A DNA stretch of 64,000 nt from Avena insularis. Taxonomy: Eukaryota; Streptophyta; Magnoliopsida; Poales; Poaceae. The position numbers and the translations under genes are program-made. The DNA is taken from positions 122,319,503 through 122,383,502 of the forward strand of contig CM042692.1 of assembly GCA_023614405.1 (NCBI GenBank). Direction: 5' to 3'. This document shows positions 42,032 to 54,170 of this stretch, piece after piece. Under the pieces are notes generated by a model. The model had not been told where the DNA came from and did not search any database. It worked only from the letters and a program-made list of their open reading frames with translations. How positions within the stretch are numbered: position 1 is the first letter of the stretch; each line of letters opens with the position of its first letter.

Positions 42032-43924
42032 TGTTGGAGATATGCCCAAGAGGCAATAATAAAGTGGTTATTATCATATCTTCATATTTATGATAAATGT
42101 TTACATACCATGCTATAATTGTATTAACAGGAAACATTAATACTTGTGTGATTTGTAAACATAAAAGAGTCCCTAGTAAAGCCTCTTGTTAAACTAGCTT
42201 GTTGGTTAATATATGATCATTGTTTCCTGATCATGAACATAGAGATGTTATTAACAACAGGGTCATATCATTAGGAGAATGATGTGATGGACATACTCCT
42301 ATAGATAAGCGTAGCATAAAGATCAAGTCATTTCAATAGTTCAATTGCTATATGCTTTCTGATACATAGTAACCTAATTCCTTCGACCATGAGATCATGC
42401 ATATCACCTTTACCGGATGGATGCTTTGATGTCATCAAACACCACACCGTAACAGGGTGGCTATAAAAGTGGCATTGAGTGTTCGGAAAGTATTGGTTGA
42501 AACACATGGATCAAGAGTGGGATTTGTCCATCCATATGACGGATAGATATACTCTGGGCCCTCTCGGTGAAATGTCATCCAATTAGCTTGCAAGCATGTG
42601 ACTGGCTCACAAGGGATCACATATCACGGGAACGAGAAAAGAGTACTTATCAGTAACGAGGTTGAACTAGGTATGCAGAGAGACCGACGATCATAACCTC
42701 GGATAAGTAAACTATCGTGAGACAAAGGGAAATTGGTATCGTATGTAAGTGGTTCATTCGATCGCAAAGTAATCGTAGAAATATGTGGGAGCCATATGAA
42801 TTTCCAGATTCCTCTATTGGTTATTGATCGGAGAAGTGTCTCGATCATGTCCGCGTAATTCACGAACCGTAGGGAGACACACTTAAGGATTCGACGTTGT
42901 TTGAGTAGTTATGGTATTATGAGAAAGAGACCGAATGTTGTTCGGAGTCTCGGATGGGATCCGGGATATCACGAGGAGATCCGGAATGGTCCGGAGAATA
43001 AGATTCATATAAGGAAAGTCCCGTTTCGGAGTTGGGGAATGGTTCCGGTGTTTTCATCGGGAACATTCTAGAAGGTCCCTAATGTCCGCACTCCGGGGGA
43101 AGGTACATGAATGTGTCATTGTAAGTTGGAATGATTGCATCATGTACTAAGTATTCTTGCTGTCCCAAATAAAGGATTAAATTAAATCCTAAATTGAAAA
43201 GTCAAACGGCTAGTTTGAAAGTCAAACGCAATTTTGGGAAGTGGGAAAAGAGGAGGAGGTGAAGCCGAGTTGGGAGGAGTCCTCCCAAGCCGGGCGCCCA
43301 CCCAGCCGAGTTGGGGAGGACTCCTCCTCCCTTGGCCGGCCAGCCCTCCCACCTATATAAGGAGGGCAGGGCTCCTCCTAACACACACAAGTTTCCACCT
43401 CTAATCTCGGTTTAGAGCCGTTTTGGTTTAGAGCTTCTAATTGCTTTAGCCAGCGTTTAGAGCCTTCTAATTGGTTTAGAGCCTTCTAATTGGTGTGTCT
43501 AATTACTAGACCACTAATAGCCTCTCTCATAAGCTCCACCATACTGCACTCGGCTTAAGGCGAAGCCTCATGGGATCTCCCTCTACTTCGGTACCACGCC
43601 ACAGTTGCCGGAATCGCGAGGAGAGTGCTACAACCTCCGCTGCCTGCTGGAACAAGGGAGAGGAAGGTCTTCGTCGAGTACCGAACGTGTGACCGACTGC
43701 GGGAGCGCTGCCGGAACGTGGCGCTGGAAGGATCGTCCACGCGATCTTGAGATCGGAAAGAGTACGACTACATCACCCACGAGAATCTGCTCTCGTTAAC
43801 CGCTTTGGAATCTTCGAGGGTGAGTTCCTCTATCGACTCGTTGCTACAATCTAGTAGATAGATCTTGGCTTGTTTGTTTGTATGCGATAGAAATTTGTTG
43901 TTTTCCCTGCTACGAACCCCTACA
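42032..43924 (+). repeat. 5' LTR of the copia element
   Basis: Near-identical to 48919-50808. Differences cluster as one-base indels in G or C runs (for example GTAGGGAGAC against GTAGGAGAC) plus a few clustered substitutions near 42650-42690. A triplicated phrase, GTTTAGAGCCTTCTAATTG-like, lies at 43410-43500. Confidence 0.95.
43354..43360 (+). promoter_or_regulatory. LTR TATA box (5' LTR)
   Basis: CCCACCTATATAAGGAGG, a strong TATA box about 570 bp before the LTR end. The same box is in the 3' LTR at 50238-50244. It is the likely start region of the element's RNA. Confidence 0.75.
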
Positions 43925-43925
43925 A

Positions 43926-43938
43926 AGGGTATCGAGCC
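43926..43938 (+). other. Degraded iMet-type primer binding site
   Basis: GGGTATCGAGCCG two bases after the LTR. The standard site is TGGTATCAGAGCC, so one A is missing and the first base differs. Priming efficiency is likely reduced. Confidence 0.7.
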
Positions 43939-46900
43939 GTGTCTATATGTAGATCTGTTGCACGAGTAGAACACAATGGTCATTGTGGGCATTGATGCTT
44001 TTATTGTAGATTGCTTTTTATGTACTTTGCATCTAGCGGTATGTTGGGATGAAGCGGCCCGGGCTAACCTTACATGACATCGTTCATGAGACATGCTCCA
44101 CGCTTGACATGCAACTTGTATTGCATAAGTGGCTCTGCGGGTGCCTGTTTCTCCTAGCATAGTTAAGATCCAATTTACAACGGGTAATCAACAATGCTAG
44201 TATCAATGTTGTGGTTCTTGTTCGTAAGTTAGAACGACACTTATTGCAAGCCCCAAACCACGTAAAATATGCAAAGAAAGTAGAGGCGTCTAACTTTGTT
44301 TTGCAGGGTGTCTGATGATGTGATATGGCCATGATTGTGATTATATTTGATGTATGCAATGTTTCTTATTGTAAGTTGGCAACCGCAGGAGCCATATGGT
44401 TGTCTTTAATTTTGTTAAGACCTGCGTGTCTATTCAAAGTAGTTGTAATAGTTGAAGCTGGTGGACGACAACCATGAAGAAGCGTCATTGACCTTGATGC
44501 TATGCCGGTGATGATGGAGATCATGTTCGTGCTTGAATATGGAGATCGAAAGCACAAAGAAGAAAGGCCATATCATATCACATATTATGAATTGCCTGTG
44601 ATGTTATTCCTTTATGCATCTTGTATTGCTTAGTAGACGACGGTAGCATTATAAGATGATCCCTCATGCACATAAAATTCAAGTTCTAAAGTGTTCACCC
44701 TTAGTATGCACCGTTGCCAAAGCTTGCTTCAAGCACCACGTGATGATCGGGTGTCTTTGATTCCGCTGGTGAATACAACGTAAGCAAGCCAGATTTGCTT
44801 GCGGTAGCTAAGGTTTGATCTTGACGAGCCTAGCATGTATGACATGGCCTCAGGAACACGGATTACCGAAAGGTAGAGCATGAGTCATATAGTAGATATG
44901 ATGAACATGTTGATTGTTCGCCATTGAAACTATATCAACTCTCGTGATGATCGGTTTTGATGTGGTGGATTTGGTTCATGTGATCACTAAAACAATGTGA
45001 GGGATGTTGTTTTAAGTGGGAGTTCACCTAGATTAATTTAATTATTAATTAGAACTCAATTTATCATAAACTAAAATCAAAGTGAATTTGCATAGTTGTT
45101 GTAGTTATTGGCATCCGTTTACCACCTTGCTTAGTTTTAATTGAGATGATAGAACTATAGAATTCTGGTTAGTTACTTTCTAACTGGTATCGTATTGTTT
45201 TGAAGTGTTAATCTAAAGTTTAAAAGTCCTATTGCAAACTTTCAAGAAGTTCGGTTACTCCATAAAGTTTAATAATTAGTATTAAAACAAGAGTGACAAT
45301 TCCAAGTGTTAGTGTTTGAGTATCATGTTTGTCTCCATGATTCTTGATATTCAAAAGATTCTCTTAATATCAAGGTTATCTAGGATCTGAAAGAGTTGTT
45401 TGAAACCATGATGTGTGGAAGATATTGTGATATCTGAAACAAAGTTTTGGTTGCAACATGATAAAGTATAATATGGCAAAGTTCATGTTCTCATATTTGG
45501 ATGAGAATTTGCAAAAGGTTGGAGACACTAGTTGTCCTAATCTTCCAAAAGGTTTTGGAGAGCAACATTATACTCGCGATTCACCGTTACAAGCTAAAAG
45601 TAGCTAGATCATGGATAAGTCCATGATGAGGGTGAATATTTGATGTAGGTAAAATGTTTACTACACCAAGAGATTACTAAAGAAAGGAATTTGAAAGAAC
45701 ACCAAATATTTGATAATGGTGATCTACTTCAAAGTGCAAGTTCAAAGACATTGGTATTTAACTATACACGCTTTGGACTATGTGTCATAAGTATGACTCC
45801 ACTATTGATGTTGATAGATTCTTTCAAACAAAAAAGGAAATACTGAAAGAGAATCTCATAAGTATATGGCAGAAAAGAAAAGACTAGAATTGTTCAGTTT
45901 AAGTATATAGATGATATATGTGTTATGGCTATATTCTTTGCTTATTAAACAATGTGGTTCTTAAGTATTTGATACTGAATTTGTTGGTGTGAATCGTCAT
46001 ACGAAACAACACAATTCATGAACTACAATGGCCTAAGTAACTAGCAAAAGAATAGGTGATGATGTTCATCGAGAACAAATAAAGGGTTATTTTGTTGCTC
46101 ATTAAACATCAACGCTTGCCTTCAAGATTTGTTTTATCAGGTATTATGAGAACAAAATGGTTGTTCAAATAATTGCCGTAATCCATAAAAGATGGATGAT
46201 TCACAAATCTCGTTGGAGAAATCACATCCATAAAACTAGTGCTAAAATTGTCGAAAGACAAATTGATTGAAAGATCACTTAGGAAGTGACATCGCCGTTT
46301 AAATTATATTGGAAAGAAAACATGAAGAAACTCCATGTGGATGGAATTTTGGAGTCTTTTGATTTTTGATCAAATGACGTTTGTGAAACTTTCCTAGAGA
46401 TAATTAAAACTTCGTTCATAGGCCAAAAGGGAACGAAAGACTAGCTTATTGGAACTTGTGCATATTGTTGTACGAACTCCATTATGTGTAGTCAAGAGCG
46501 ATGGATTTCAACTTCATATGCTTTCTCCGAAAATTTGAGTGAATATATGAATATTTACTTAATAAGGATGAAGTATGAAATATTTGAAAAGTTCAAAAGA
46601 CTTTCAAGATGAAGTGCAAAATCATTGTAACAAGAATATGAATAGTTTATGATAAGATCATAAAGGAAGATATTTGAATTACAAGTTTAGCATAATACCT
46701 AAGATTTAAGGAATCGATTACGTGGATTTGCATTTCAAACACCATAAGAGTATGGAGCGTTCGAGATATGTAATTAAAACCTTGTTTGACATGGTAAGAT
46801 CAAAGGTGTAATTCATAGAACTGCCATTATATTTTAAAGATTAAAAGCTTTGGAGATTACCGCTTTTCCACTGAAAAGAGCTCCATCATAATCCGATGAA

Positions 46901-47879
46901 ATGACACCATATAAAGTTATGGTTTGGGATAAAACCCAAGTAGTCCTTTCTTAAAACATTGGTATGCTATGCATAAGAAAGATGTGTGCAACCAAAGTCG
47001 GATAAACCTGTCTTTGTATAAATGTTAAGTATTCCTCCATAAACAGCGGAGACAAAAGTGTTTGTCGCTTAGAACGTCAAGTTTCTTTGAGAAGGAATTT
47101 TTCGTGAAAAGATAAGTGGGAGGACAATAGAACTTTGATAAGGTTAAAGGAACCTTAGCTATATGTGCAGAGTTCTTGTTTGAAAAGTGTTCCGGAGGCA
47201 GCAACAAAACTCATGGCTCACGTACCTCAAAGGTTGTGGTCACGGAGATCCAAGTTCCTATTGAAATAAGTAGGTCGGATGAACAATCAAATACCAAGAT
47301 TTGAGGGTTGAATCATTATTTGAGAATAATGAACCTACTACATGCAAAGAAGCGATGATGGGCCCTAACTCCGTCAAATGGCTTGAAGCCATATAATCCG
47401 TGATAGTTCCATACACGAGAAATCAAGGTTTGAACTTGAAGGACCCTCGAAAAAGGTGTAAGACCTTGCAGTTGTGTTTGGATCTATAAAGAAGTAGACA
47501 TGGATGTTTCACATCTATGAAATAGTCGACATGTTGGGAAAGAGTTCACAACAATGTTCAAAGGTTGTATATGACAAGATTTGATCTTTCATAGCGATTT
47601 TTAGTCTAGACGGATTAATGTAGCAACCACTACATATAATTTGTTATGTGGTAGTAGAATAAACAAAACAAGTTCTTCTAATAGAATGGTTACCTAGGAC
47701 GTGTGCATGACACGGTCCAAAGGGTTTTGTTAATTCAAAGGATGCTAAAAGCATATGCAAACTTCAATGGTTGAAGTAAGCATAGCGGAGTTGGAATCTT
47801 CACTATGATGAAACTGTTAAAAGAGTTTAATTTCATCGGAGACAATGAAGATGCTTGCATTTGCAAGAAATTAAGTGGG
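43939..47879 (+). other. Interior of the copia element without usable ORFs
   Basis: Very AT-rich. A few phrases still suggest copia coding sequence, but stops and frameshifts are frequent and I cannot locate intact Gag, protease or integrase motifs. The ORFs of 61-130 codons on the minus strand (43768-44557) are not conserved coding sequence as far as I can tell. Confidence 0.6.
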
Positions 47880-47893
47880 AGCGCTAAGACATG

Positions 47894-48125
47894 TTTCTAA
47901 TACATTATGTGGAAGACATATTGTTGATTGGAAATAATGTATCTTTTATTAACACATATTAAGAATTTCATCCCGATGAAAGACTTAGGCAAAACCAAAT
48001 ATTTGGCATCAATAGGCGCTAATATGGTTGTGCGGAAGTACATAGACGAGATATTGAATGAATTCAATATAGAAACTACAAGAAAGGTTCTTGTTGCAGA
48101 AAGGATTGAAAGAGTTCAATGTTGA
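47894..48125 (+). pseudogene. Copia reverse transcriptase relic
   Basis: From 47894 one frame reads FLIHYVEDILLIGNN. The copia RT catalytic motif is YVDD, so the first aspartate is now Glu. In the next frame, MKDLGKTKYLASIG and IDEILNEFNI follow, matching the segment after YVDD (usually FSMKDLGEA..YILGI). A frameshift separates them. RT copies element RNA into DNA; this relic cannot. Confidence 0.8.
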
Positions 48126-48906
48126 TGATATATTCAAGTGTATTGGCACTTGGTAAGTGAAACAAAGATTCAAGTATAGATTGATACTTGATGTATGAAA
48201 TCACAAAGAGTATTTATATCAATCATCTTGTGATATGTACAAATCAGATATGTCCTATGCTATAAATATTATGAGCATATACCAGAATGATTCATAAGAT
48301 GATCATTGGACGATAGTAAGGATATTCTTATGATCTTTTGGAAGAACTAAGAGTATATTATTTGTAGAAGTGACAAATAGATGGTTAGTTCATTGTAAAA
48401 GTACTACATTGATACTAGTTTTGTCACAAAGTACAAATTAAGTTTATCTCAATCTAAATTAAGGGTGGCACAATATAATGGAAAGTAAGTTCCATAATGG
48501 ATTTGGATGAGTTCCAAAGTTAAGACATTGTGACAGATACTTCAACAAAAGGCTAAAGTATATGACTGCTATTATAGCAGCAAAAGAGGGCATTTGTGTC
48601 AAGTAGTTTGTTATCAAACTAGGTGTAGTTCACAGCGGGATAATACTATGAAGATATATTGTGCGACAATATTATCAACATGTTTTAACCCCAAAGAACT
48701 AAAGGTCACACCGAAAGACCAAATCATACAAAGCCATCTCATTAGAGAATGAGTGATGCGTAGAGGCATAAAGACATGCAATTACACGGACACTGGAAGT
48801 GTCGATCCGGAGATCGATTAACCACTAGCAATCGTGTACATACAACACCAGAAAGCCATAGGTGTTGAAAACACAAAGGTTTGAAACTAGATTATTGACT
48901 CTAGTG

Positions 48907-48918
48907 CAAGTGGGAGAC
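48907..48918 (+). other. Polypurine tract of the copia element
   Basis: CAAGTGGGAGAC immediately before TGTTGGAGATAT, the usual tract in BARE/Angela-type elements. Confidence 0.85.
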
Positions 48919-50808
48919 TGTTGGAGATATACCCAAGAGGCAATAATAAAGTGGTTATTATCATATCTTCATATTTATGATAAATGTTTACATACCATGC
49001 TATAATTGTATTAACAGGAAACATTAATACTTGTGTGATTTGTAAACATAAAAGAGTCCCTAGTAAAGCCTCTTGTTAAACTAGCTTGTTGGTTAATATA
49101 TGATCATTGTTTTCTGATCATGAACATAGAGATGTTATTAACAACAGGGTCATATCATTAGGAGAATGATGTGATGGACATACTCCTATAGATAAGCGTA
49201 GCATAAAGATCAAGTCATTTCAATAGTTCAATTGCTATATGCTTTCTGATACATAGTAACCTAATTCCTTCGACCATGAGATCATGCATATCACCTTTAC
49301 GGATGGATGCTTTGATGTCATCAAACACCACACCGTAACGTGGTGGCTATAAAAGTGGCATTGAGTGTTCGGAAAGTATTGGTTGAAACACATGGATCAA
49401 GAGTGGGATTTGTCCATCCATATGACGGATAGATATACTCTGGGCCCTCTCGGTGAAATGTCATCCAATTAGCTTGCAAGCATGTGACTGGCTCACAAGG
49501 GATCACATATCACGGGAACGAGAAAAGAGTACTTATCGATGTGAGGTTGAACTAGGTATGCAGAGATCAAGCGATCATAACCTCGGATAAGTAAACTATC
49601 GTGAGACAAAGGGAAATTGGTATCGTATGTAAGTGGTTCATTCGATCGCAAAGTAATCGTAGAAATATGTAGAGCCATATGAATTTCCAGATTCCTCTAT
49701 TGGTTATTGATCGGAGAAGTCTCGATCATGTCCGCGTAATTCACGAACCGTAGGAGACACACTTAAGGATTGACGTTGTTTGAGTAGTTATGGTATTATG
49801 AGAAAGAGACCGAATGTTGTTGAGTCTCGGATGGGATCCGGGATATCACGAGGAGATCCGGAATGGTCCGGAGAATAAGATTCATATGAGGAAAGTCCCG
49901 TTTCGGAGTTGGGGAATGGTTCCGGTGTTTTCATCGGGAACATTCTAGAAGGTCCCGGAATGTCCGGCACTCCGGGGGGGGAAGGGTACATGAATGTGTC
50001 ATTATAAGTTGGAATGATTGCATCATGTACTAAGTGTTCTTGCTGTCCCAAATAAAGGATTAAATTAAATCCTAAATTGAAAAGTCAAAGGGCTAGTTTG
50101 AAAGTCAAACGGCAATTTTGGGAAGTGGGAAAAGAGGAGGAGGTGAAGCCGAGTTGGGAGGAGTCCTCCCAAGCCGGCGCCCACCAAGCCGAGTTGGGAG
50201 GACTCCACTCCCTCCCCTTGGCCGCCAGCCTCCCACCTATATAAGGAGGCAGGCTCCCTCCTAACACACACAAGTTTCCACCTCTAATCTCCGGTTTAGA
50301 GCCGTTTTGGTTTAGAGCTTCTAATTGCTTTAGCCCCCGGTTTAGAGCCTTCTAATTGGTTTAGAGCCTTCTAATTGGTGTGTCTAATTACTAGACCACT
50401 AATAGCCTCTCTCATAAGCTCCACCATACTACTTGCCGGCTTAAGCGAAGCCCTGCAGGATCTCCCTCTACTTCGGTACCACGGCGTTGTCTGCCGGAAT
50501 CGCGAGAGAGTGCTACAACCTCCATTTTCTTTGGAACAATGGAGAGGAAGGTCTTCGTCGAGTACCGAACGTGTGACCGACTGCGGGAGCGCTGCTGGAA
50601 CGTGGCGCTGGAAGGATCGTCTACGCGATCTTGAGATCGGAAAGAGTACGACTACATCACCCACGAGAATCTGCTCTCGTTAACCGCTTTGGAATCTTCG
50701 AGGGTGAGTTCCTCTATCGACTCGTTGCTACAATCTAGTAGATAGATCTTGGCTTGTTTGTTTGTATGCGATAGAATTTTTTTGTTTTCCATGCTACGAA
50801 CCCCTACA
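48919..50808 (+). repeat. 3' LTR of the copia element
   Basis: 1890 bp, ending CCCCTACA, followed by the target duplication CATGG. Contains the TATATAA box at 50238-50244 and the same ORFs as the 5' LTR, which are not genes. Confidence 0.95.
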
Positions 50809-50813
50809 CATGG

Positions 50814-51528
50814 CAGGTTAATATTTATCTTAATGTGTTCCAGGTGACTTTTCTAAGAAGAGATGTCGTCCTGCAGAACTCTAAACCCTAAACCCTAATT
50901 GAGGAATACACATATATGAGTGATTGTCAAACATCGCAGTCATGAGAGTTGAGTGCTCTCTAATAAACTCATGAAAGACCCTAGAGTATGACGTGCGCGA
51001 CTTTTGCGAGCGCGGCATATAGATCCTATAAGGAAAACGACATGAAACAAGTATAAGGAGAGCTTATGACAACCGTGGGGTCTGGCGGATCGGGTCGAGC
51101 AACACGAGAAGGTAGCCGGTTTGAGTGATTGAAAACATGGACGATAAAGGTGCTAGACGAATGACGTGACGATGGCGGTGGTGCGAGAGGGTCGTAGGGT
51201 GGTCGGCTGGGAATATTCAGCGGGGGATTTTGGTCGCTTCCACGCATGAAAATCTGGTTTTTAGGGCAGCCTCGTGGAGGAATATTTGGGAAGAGCTCGG
51301 CATGTGTTTCTCCTCCCTCCCAAAATTATTTAGAGTTTGGTAGCTATTTTCTCCTTATGCTAGAGTACCTTTTTTGGTGTTTTTATAGAGTTTGACGGTT
51401 TTCAGGGATTGATAGTTATTTTTCTCCATTTGCCGATGATGCTGCAAAGAGTATGGTTACGAGTGAAACATCTAGGTAGGTATGATCAAGACTTTAGCAC
51501 CTGAATTGGGCAACAGTGCACCGCCCAT
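50814..51528. other. Unassigned sequence
   Basis: AAACCCTAAACCCTAA near 50882 is a short telomere-like phrase. The stretch 51050-51480 (GGGGTCTGGCGGATCGGGT, GCGGGGGATTTTGGTCGCTTCCACG, TTTTTATAGAGTTTGACGG) has the look of a dispersed Triticeae repeat I cannot name. No gene. Confidence 0.4.
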
Positions 51529-51529
51529 A

Positions 51530-51905
51530 CTAGTGGAAAGTGTCTTGGGCTCCCAAGCACAAGTGATCAGTCTATATTAAAAAAATCTGAAAATCATATT
51601 TATAAGTTTCAAAAAAATGAAAACAAGCATGCAAACGAATGTTTAATATGAGCTACAAAAAATAACAAAATCTGAAAAAAATTGTAAATATGTGCATTGT
51701 TCACTATACTGAGATCCACACTTTTATCATTTTTGTGTAGCTCAAATTTTTTTATTTCAAAGTGACATTTCGCACGTCTTTGAGATATCATTGGTTACAT
51801 CTAGATTTATTTTCAGAATTGTTTGAAACTTAGAAATAGGATTTCGATCTTTAAAAACAAACAGGATAGCCAGGGAGCCTGGGAATCTCCGCTCCCATAC
51901 TAGGC
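51530..51905. mobile_element. Possible MITE with weak inverted ends
   Basis: The left end, CTAGTGGAAAGTGTCTTGGGCTCCC, and the complement of the right end, CTAGTATGGGAGCGG...AGGCTCCC, share CTAGT and GGCTCCC with a spacing change. The AT-rich core resembles Mutator-type small elements of Triticeae. No target duplication found. Confidence 0.35.
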
Positions 51906-52815
51906 CCATTAATATCACAACAGCTTTCTTCCGGATATTGGGCCGGTTTGCTCTGGTACGTCCTCGCAACACCTTGTTGACGCTTGCTCGATAGAATATC
52001 TAGTGCTACCATCCCTTCGCGTGGCTATGCCGCTGTGTTTTGGTCAAACGCACGGTATACCACCGAACGCAAGAGACAAATCTCACAAGATGAAACAAGT
52101 CTCCATTTATGCTAGTCGATCGCCAAGGTAATCCTTCGTACAGTAGCAGCTGAGAGTCAGACTCGCTAGCTAGTCGCTGCATGCATGCGGTGCTAATTTG
52201 GCCTTTTTGCGGTCAGGCCGGTTGTCTTCGGCGCGCAGCCCGTGGACGCTTGATTTGGCGCTAGCTAGCTTCTGCTGAGAATCTGAGATCGATAACGGCC
52301 TGAAGAGCACAGAGCAGCACGGGCGCATGCATCGCATCGGCATGCTTGCAGCTTGGCGTCTTGTTTCCCAACCCTAGCTCTGGGCTCTTGCTACGTGTCT
52401 TGCTGTCCGGTCGATGTCCGCCCATGCAGAGACCTCGGGAGAGCAGCCTACCTATTGCCCCGACCTAGCTAGTCCACACCTCAGGATCGAGAGCAGCTTC
52501 AGGATAGTTTTAAACAATTACTCTCACGTGAATTAAATGACTATTTTTTTTACGTCCTCGCAGAAGAAAAAAACAGCTTAAAACCCGTCCTTAAACATTG
52601 TGAGGGTCGGCCAGGAGCAGAAAATTCCCATGGTTGACCACACCGGTGTGGCCGGGTCGCGAGGACTAAAAAAGTTTGTTTCTCTCCGCTTTCTTCGCAC
52701 TTCACGGTGCACGGTAGATGCACAGAGAAGTTGAGAAAGAAAAGGTATAAAGAACAAGCAACTGGGTCCTTAAGGCCCAAGCATTGTGGCCGTTTTAATC
52801 AGTTATAACACTATG
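51906..52815. other. Unassigned sequence
   Basis: Moderately GC-rich at 52140-52500, with no open gene. The minus-strand ORF 52550-52780 (76 codons) begins in plausible sequence but has no family signature. Confidence 0.35.
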
Positions 52816-53012
52816 AGGGCACGTACAATACAAGGTGCTAACGGTGGTGCTCGGCAAAATAAACCAAGTATTCGCATAAGCATCGGTGCTTATTTGTAAA
52901 GAAGAGGTGCCTAGTTAGACATTTATCTAGTATAAGTAAGCATCCGTGCTTAATAAAAAATTCGTTAATTTTTCTAGGCACCTCGGTAAGCACCTAGCAT
53001 TGTACATGCTCT
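52816..53012. mobile_element. MITE with ends AGGGCACGTACAAT / ATTGTACATGCTCT
   Basis: The 197-bp element has inverted ends that stay paired for about 35 bp (AGGTGCTAACGGTGGTGC against AGGTGCTTACCGAGGTGC). Target duplication not clear, so PIF/Harbinger or hAT cannot be decided. Confidence 0.75.
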
Positions 53013-53016
53013 GAGA

Positions 53017-53032
53017 GGGGGGGGGGGGGGGG
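53017..53032. repeat. Run of 16 G
   Basis: An uninterrupted homopolymer just outside the right end of the MITE. It could form a quadruplex, and its length may be uncertain in the assembly. Confidence 0.9.
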
Positions 53033-53159
53033 AGGAACTTATGGCATGTTTGAGATTAAACATTGGAGACGCCCATAAGCATTTTATTTCAGAGGAATGA
53101 CCAATCCGAGAATTAAGGAGAGCCAAATTTGCCCCGGTCAGAGAAAACCTCGGGCCCAA

Positions 53160-54170
53160 AGATTTGCTATATGTGCCCTTTAAACCGGGATGGAGGGAGT
53201 ATCTAAATTAACGCGCCTCCTCGATGGCCACGCCATTTATTTTCTCAGTCGCTGACTCTCTTTTGACCTAGTCGCCGCCTCCACTCCGTCTTCTCCATAG
53301 ATCTGTTCCCCCTCCTTTGGTCGGCCTCGCCGATGTCGGGAGGGGTGGGAACCTGATCTATCGGTGGAGTTTTTAATATGTAAAAGTAGTGTTTGCAAAA
53401 GATTAGGTTAGTGTTTTGGTTGCCATCTTTGTTTTGACCTCTAAGTCAATGGAGATATCATCGTCTACAATAAGTGATATTTGACCCTTTGTTCGAGATG
53501 CGATCTCCTCCCAGTATCAATGGTGGTGTTGAAAGATTAAGTTTCTATAGGTATGGTCTTTCAGATCTTGTTTCGTCTTATCGATTTTGGATATTTTCTC
53601 ATAGTTGGCACAAGGAGGTTTGTCCTCGCAATATGTGTCTCGACTGCTACGTTCTCGATAATGGTAATTCGTTCTCCCGGTTCGCCAGCAGCGTTGATCA
53701 GACTATTTGGTTAATTTTTCCTGAAATACTGGTGTTGGTACTCTTGATTGTGTCGATTGATTACTCTAGTTGCGCGCTTGCATGTGGCCTGGACACTATG
53801 GCTCAAATTAAAATTATGGGATAACCCACATTGATATTTATAGGTTATGTGGTTTGGTATTTGTCCATTTTGGGCCACCTTTAGAAAAGTATAAGATTGT
53901 GTCTTAGAAGAAGAAAGAGTTTGAAGATCTGAAAGATTTGTTAGTTTTTTTAAAACTTTATTTTATAATAGTTGAAGTAAGATTATGTATCTCTACCATA
54001 TATTATTTGCTACTCTGAATATATATGGTATTGATTGTCAAAATAATTTTTTTCTATTCCTTCACATTCAATTATTTTAAATATTAATTCTAAGAGCCCT
54101 GCTCCGGTACTGTACTCCCCTTGAAAACTTGAAAAGGGTAAATTCGTTCATGTCACGGTACTGCTGACTA
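53160..54170. other. Unassigned sequence with one 116-codon ORF
   Basis: GGGATGGAGGGAGTAT at about 53187 is a lone Stowaway end. The plus-strand ORF 53474-53824 begins MIFDPLFEMRSPPS and has a hydrophobic stretch near its C-terminus (LIFPEILVLVLLIV). It matches no family I know and may be a transposon fragment. The rest is AT-rich. Confidence 0.35.

Larger units (their letters stand above)
42032..50808 (+). mobile_element. Structurally complete copia retrotransposon with decayed interior
   Basis: LTRs of 1893 bp (42032-43924) and 1890 bp (48919-50808) begin TGTTGGAGATAT and end CCCCTACA. A perfect target duplication CATGG stands at 42027-42031 and 50809-50813. A degraded iMet-like primer site follows the 5' LTR, and the polypurine tract AAGTGGGAGAC precedes the 3' LTR. 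The LTR start, with CAAGAGGCAATAATAAAGTGG, is of the BARE/Angela kind found across Triticeae. The 5.0-kb interior has no long ORF. An RT relic is readable near 47.9 kb. This suggests a line of elements mobilised by enzymes from elsewhere. Confidence 0.93.

Noticed and set aside
50880..50900. Telomere-like AAACCCTAAACCCTAA
   Set aside because: Fewer than three units; not an interstitial telomere array.
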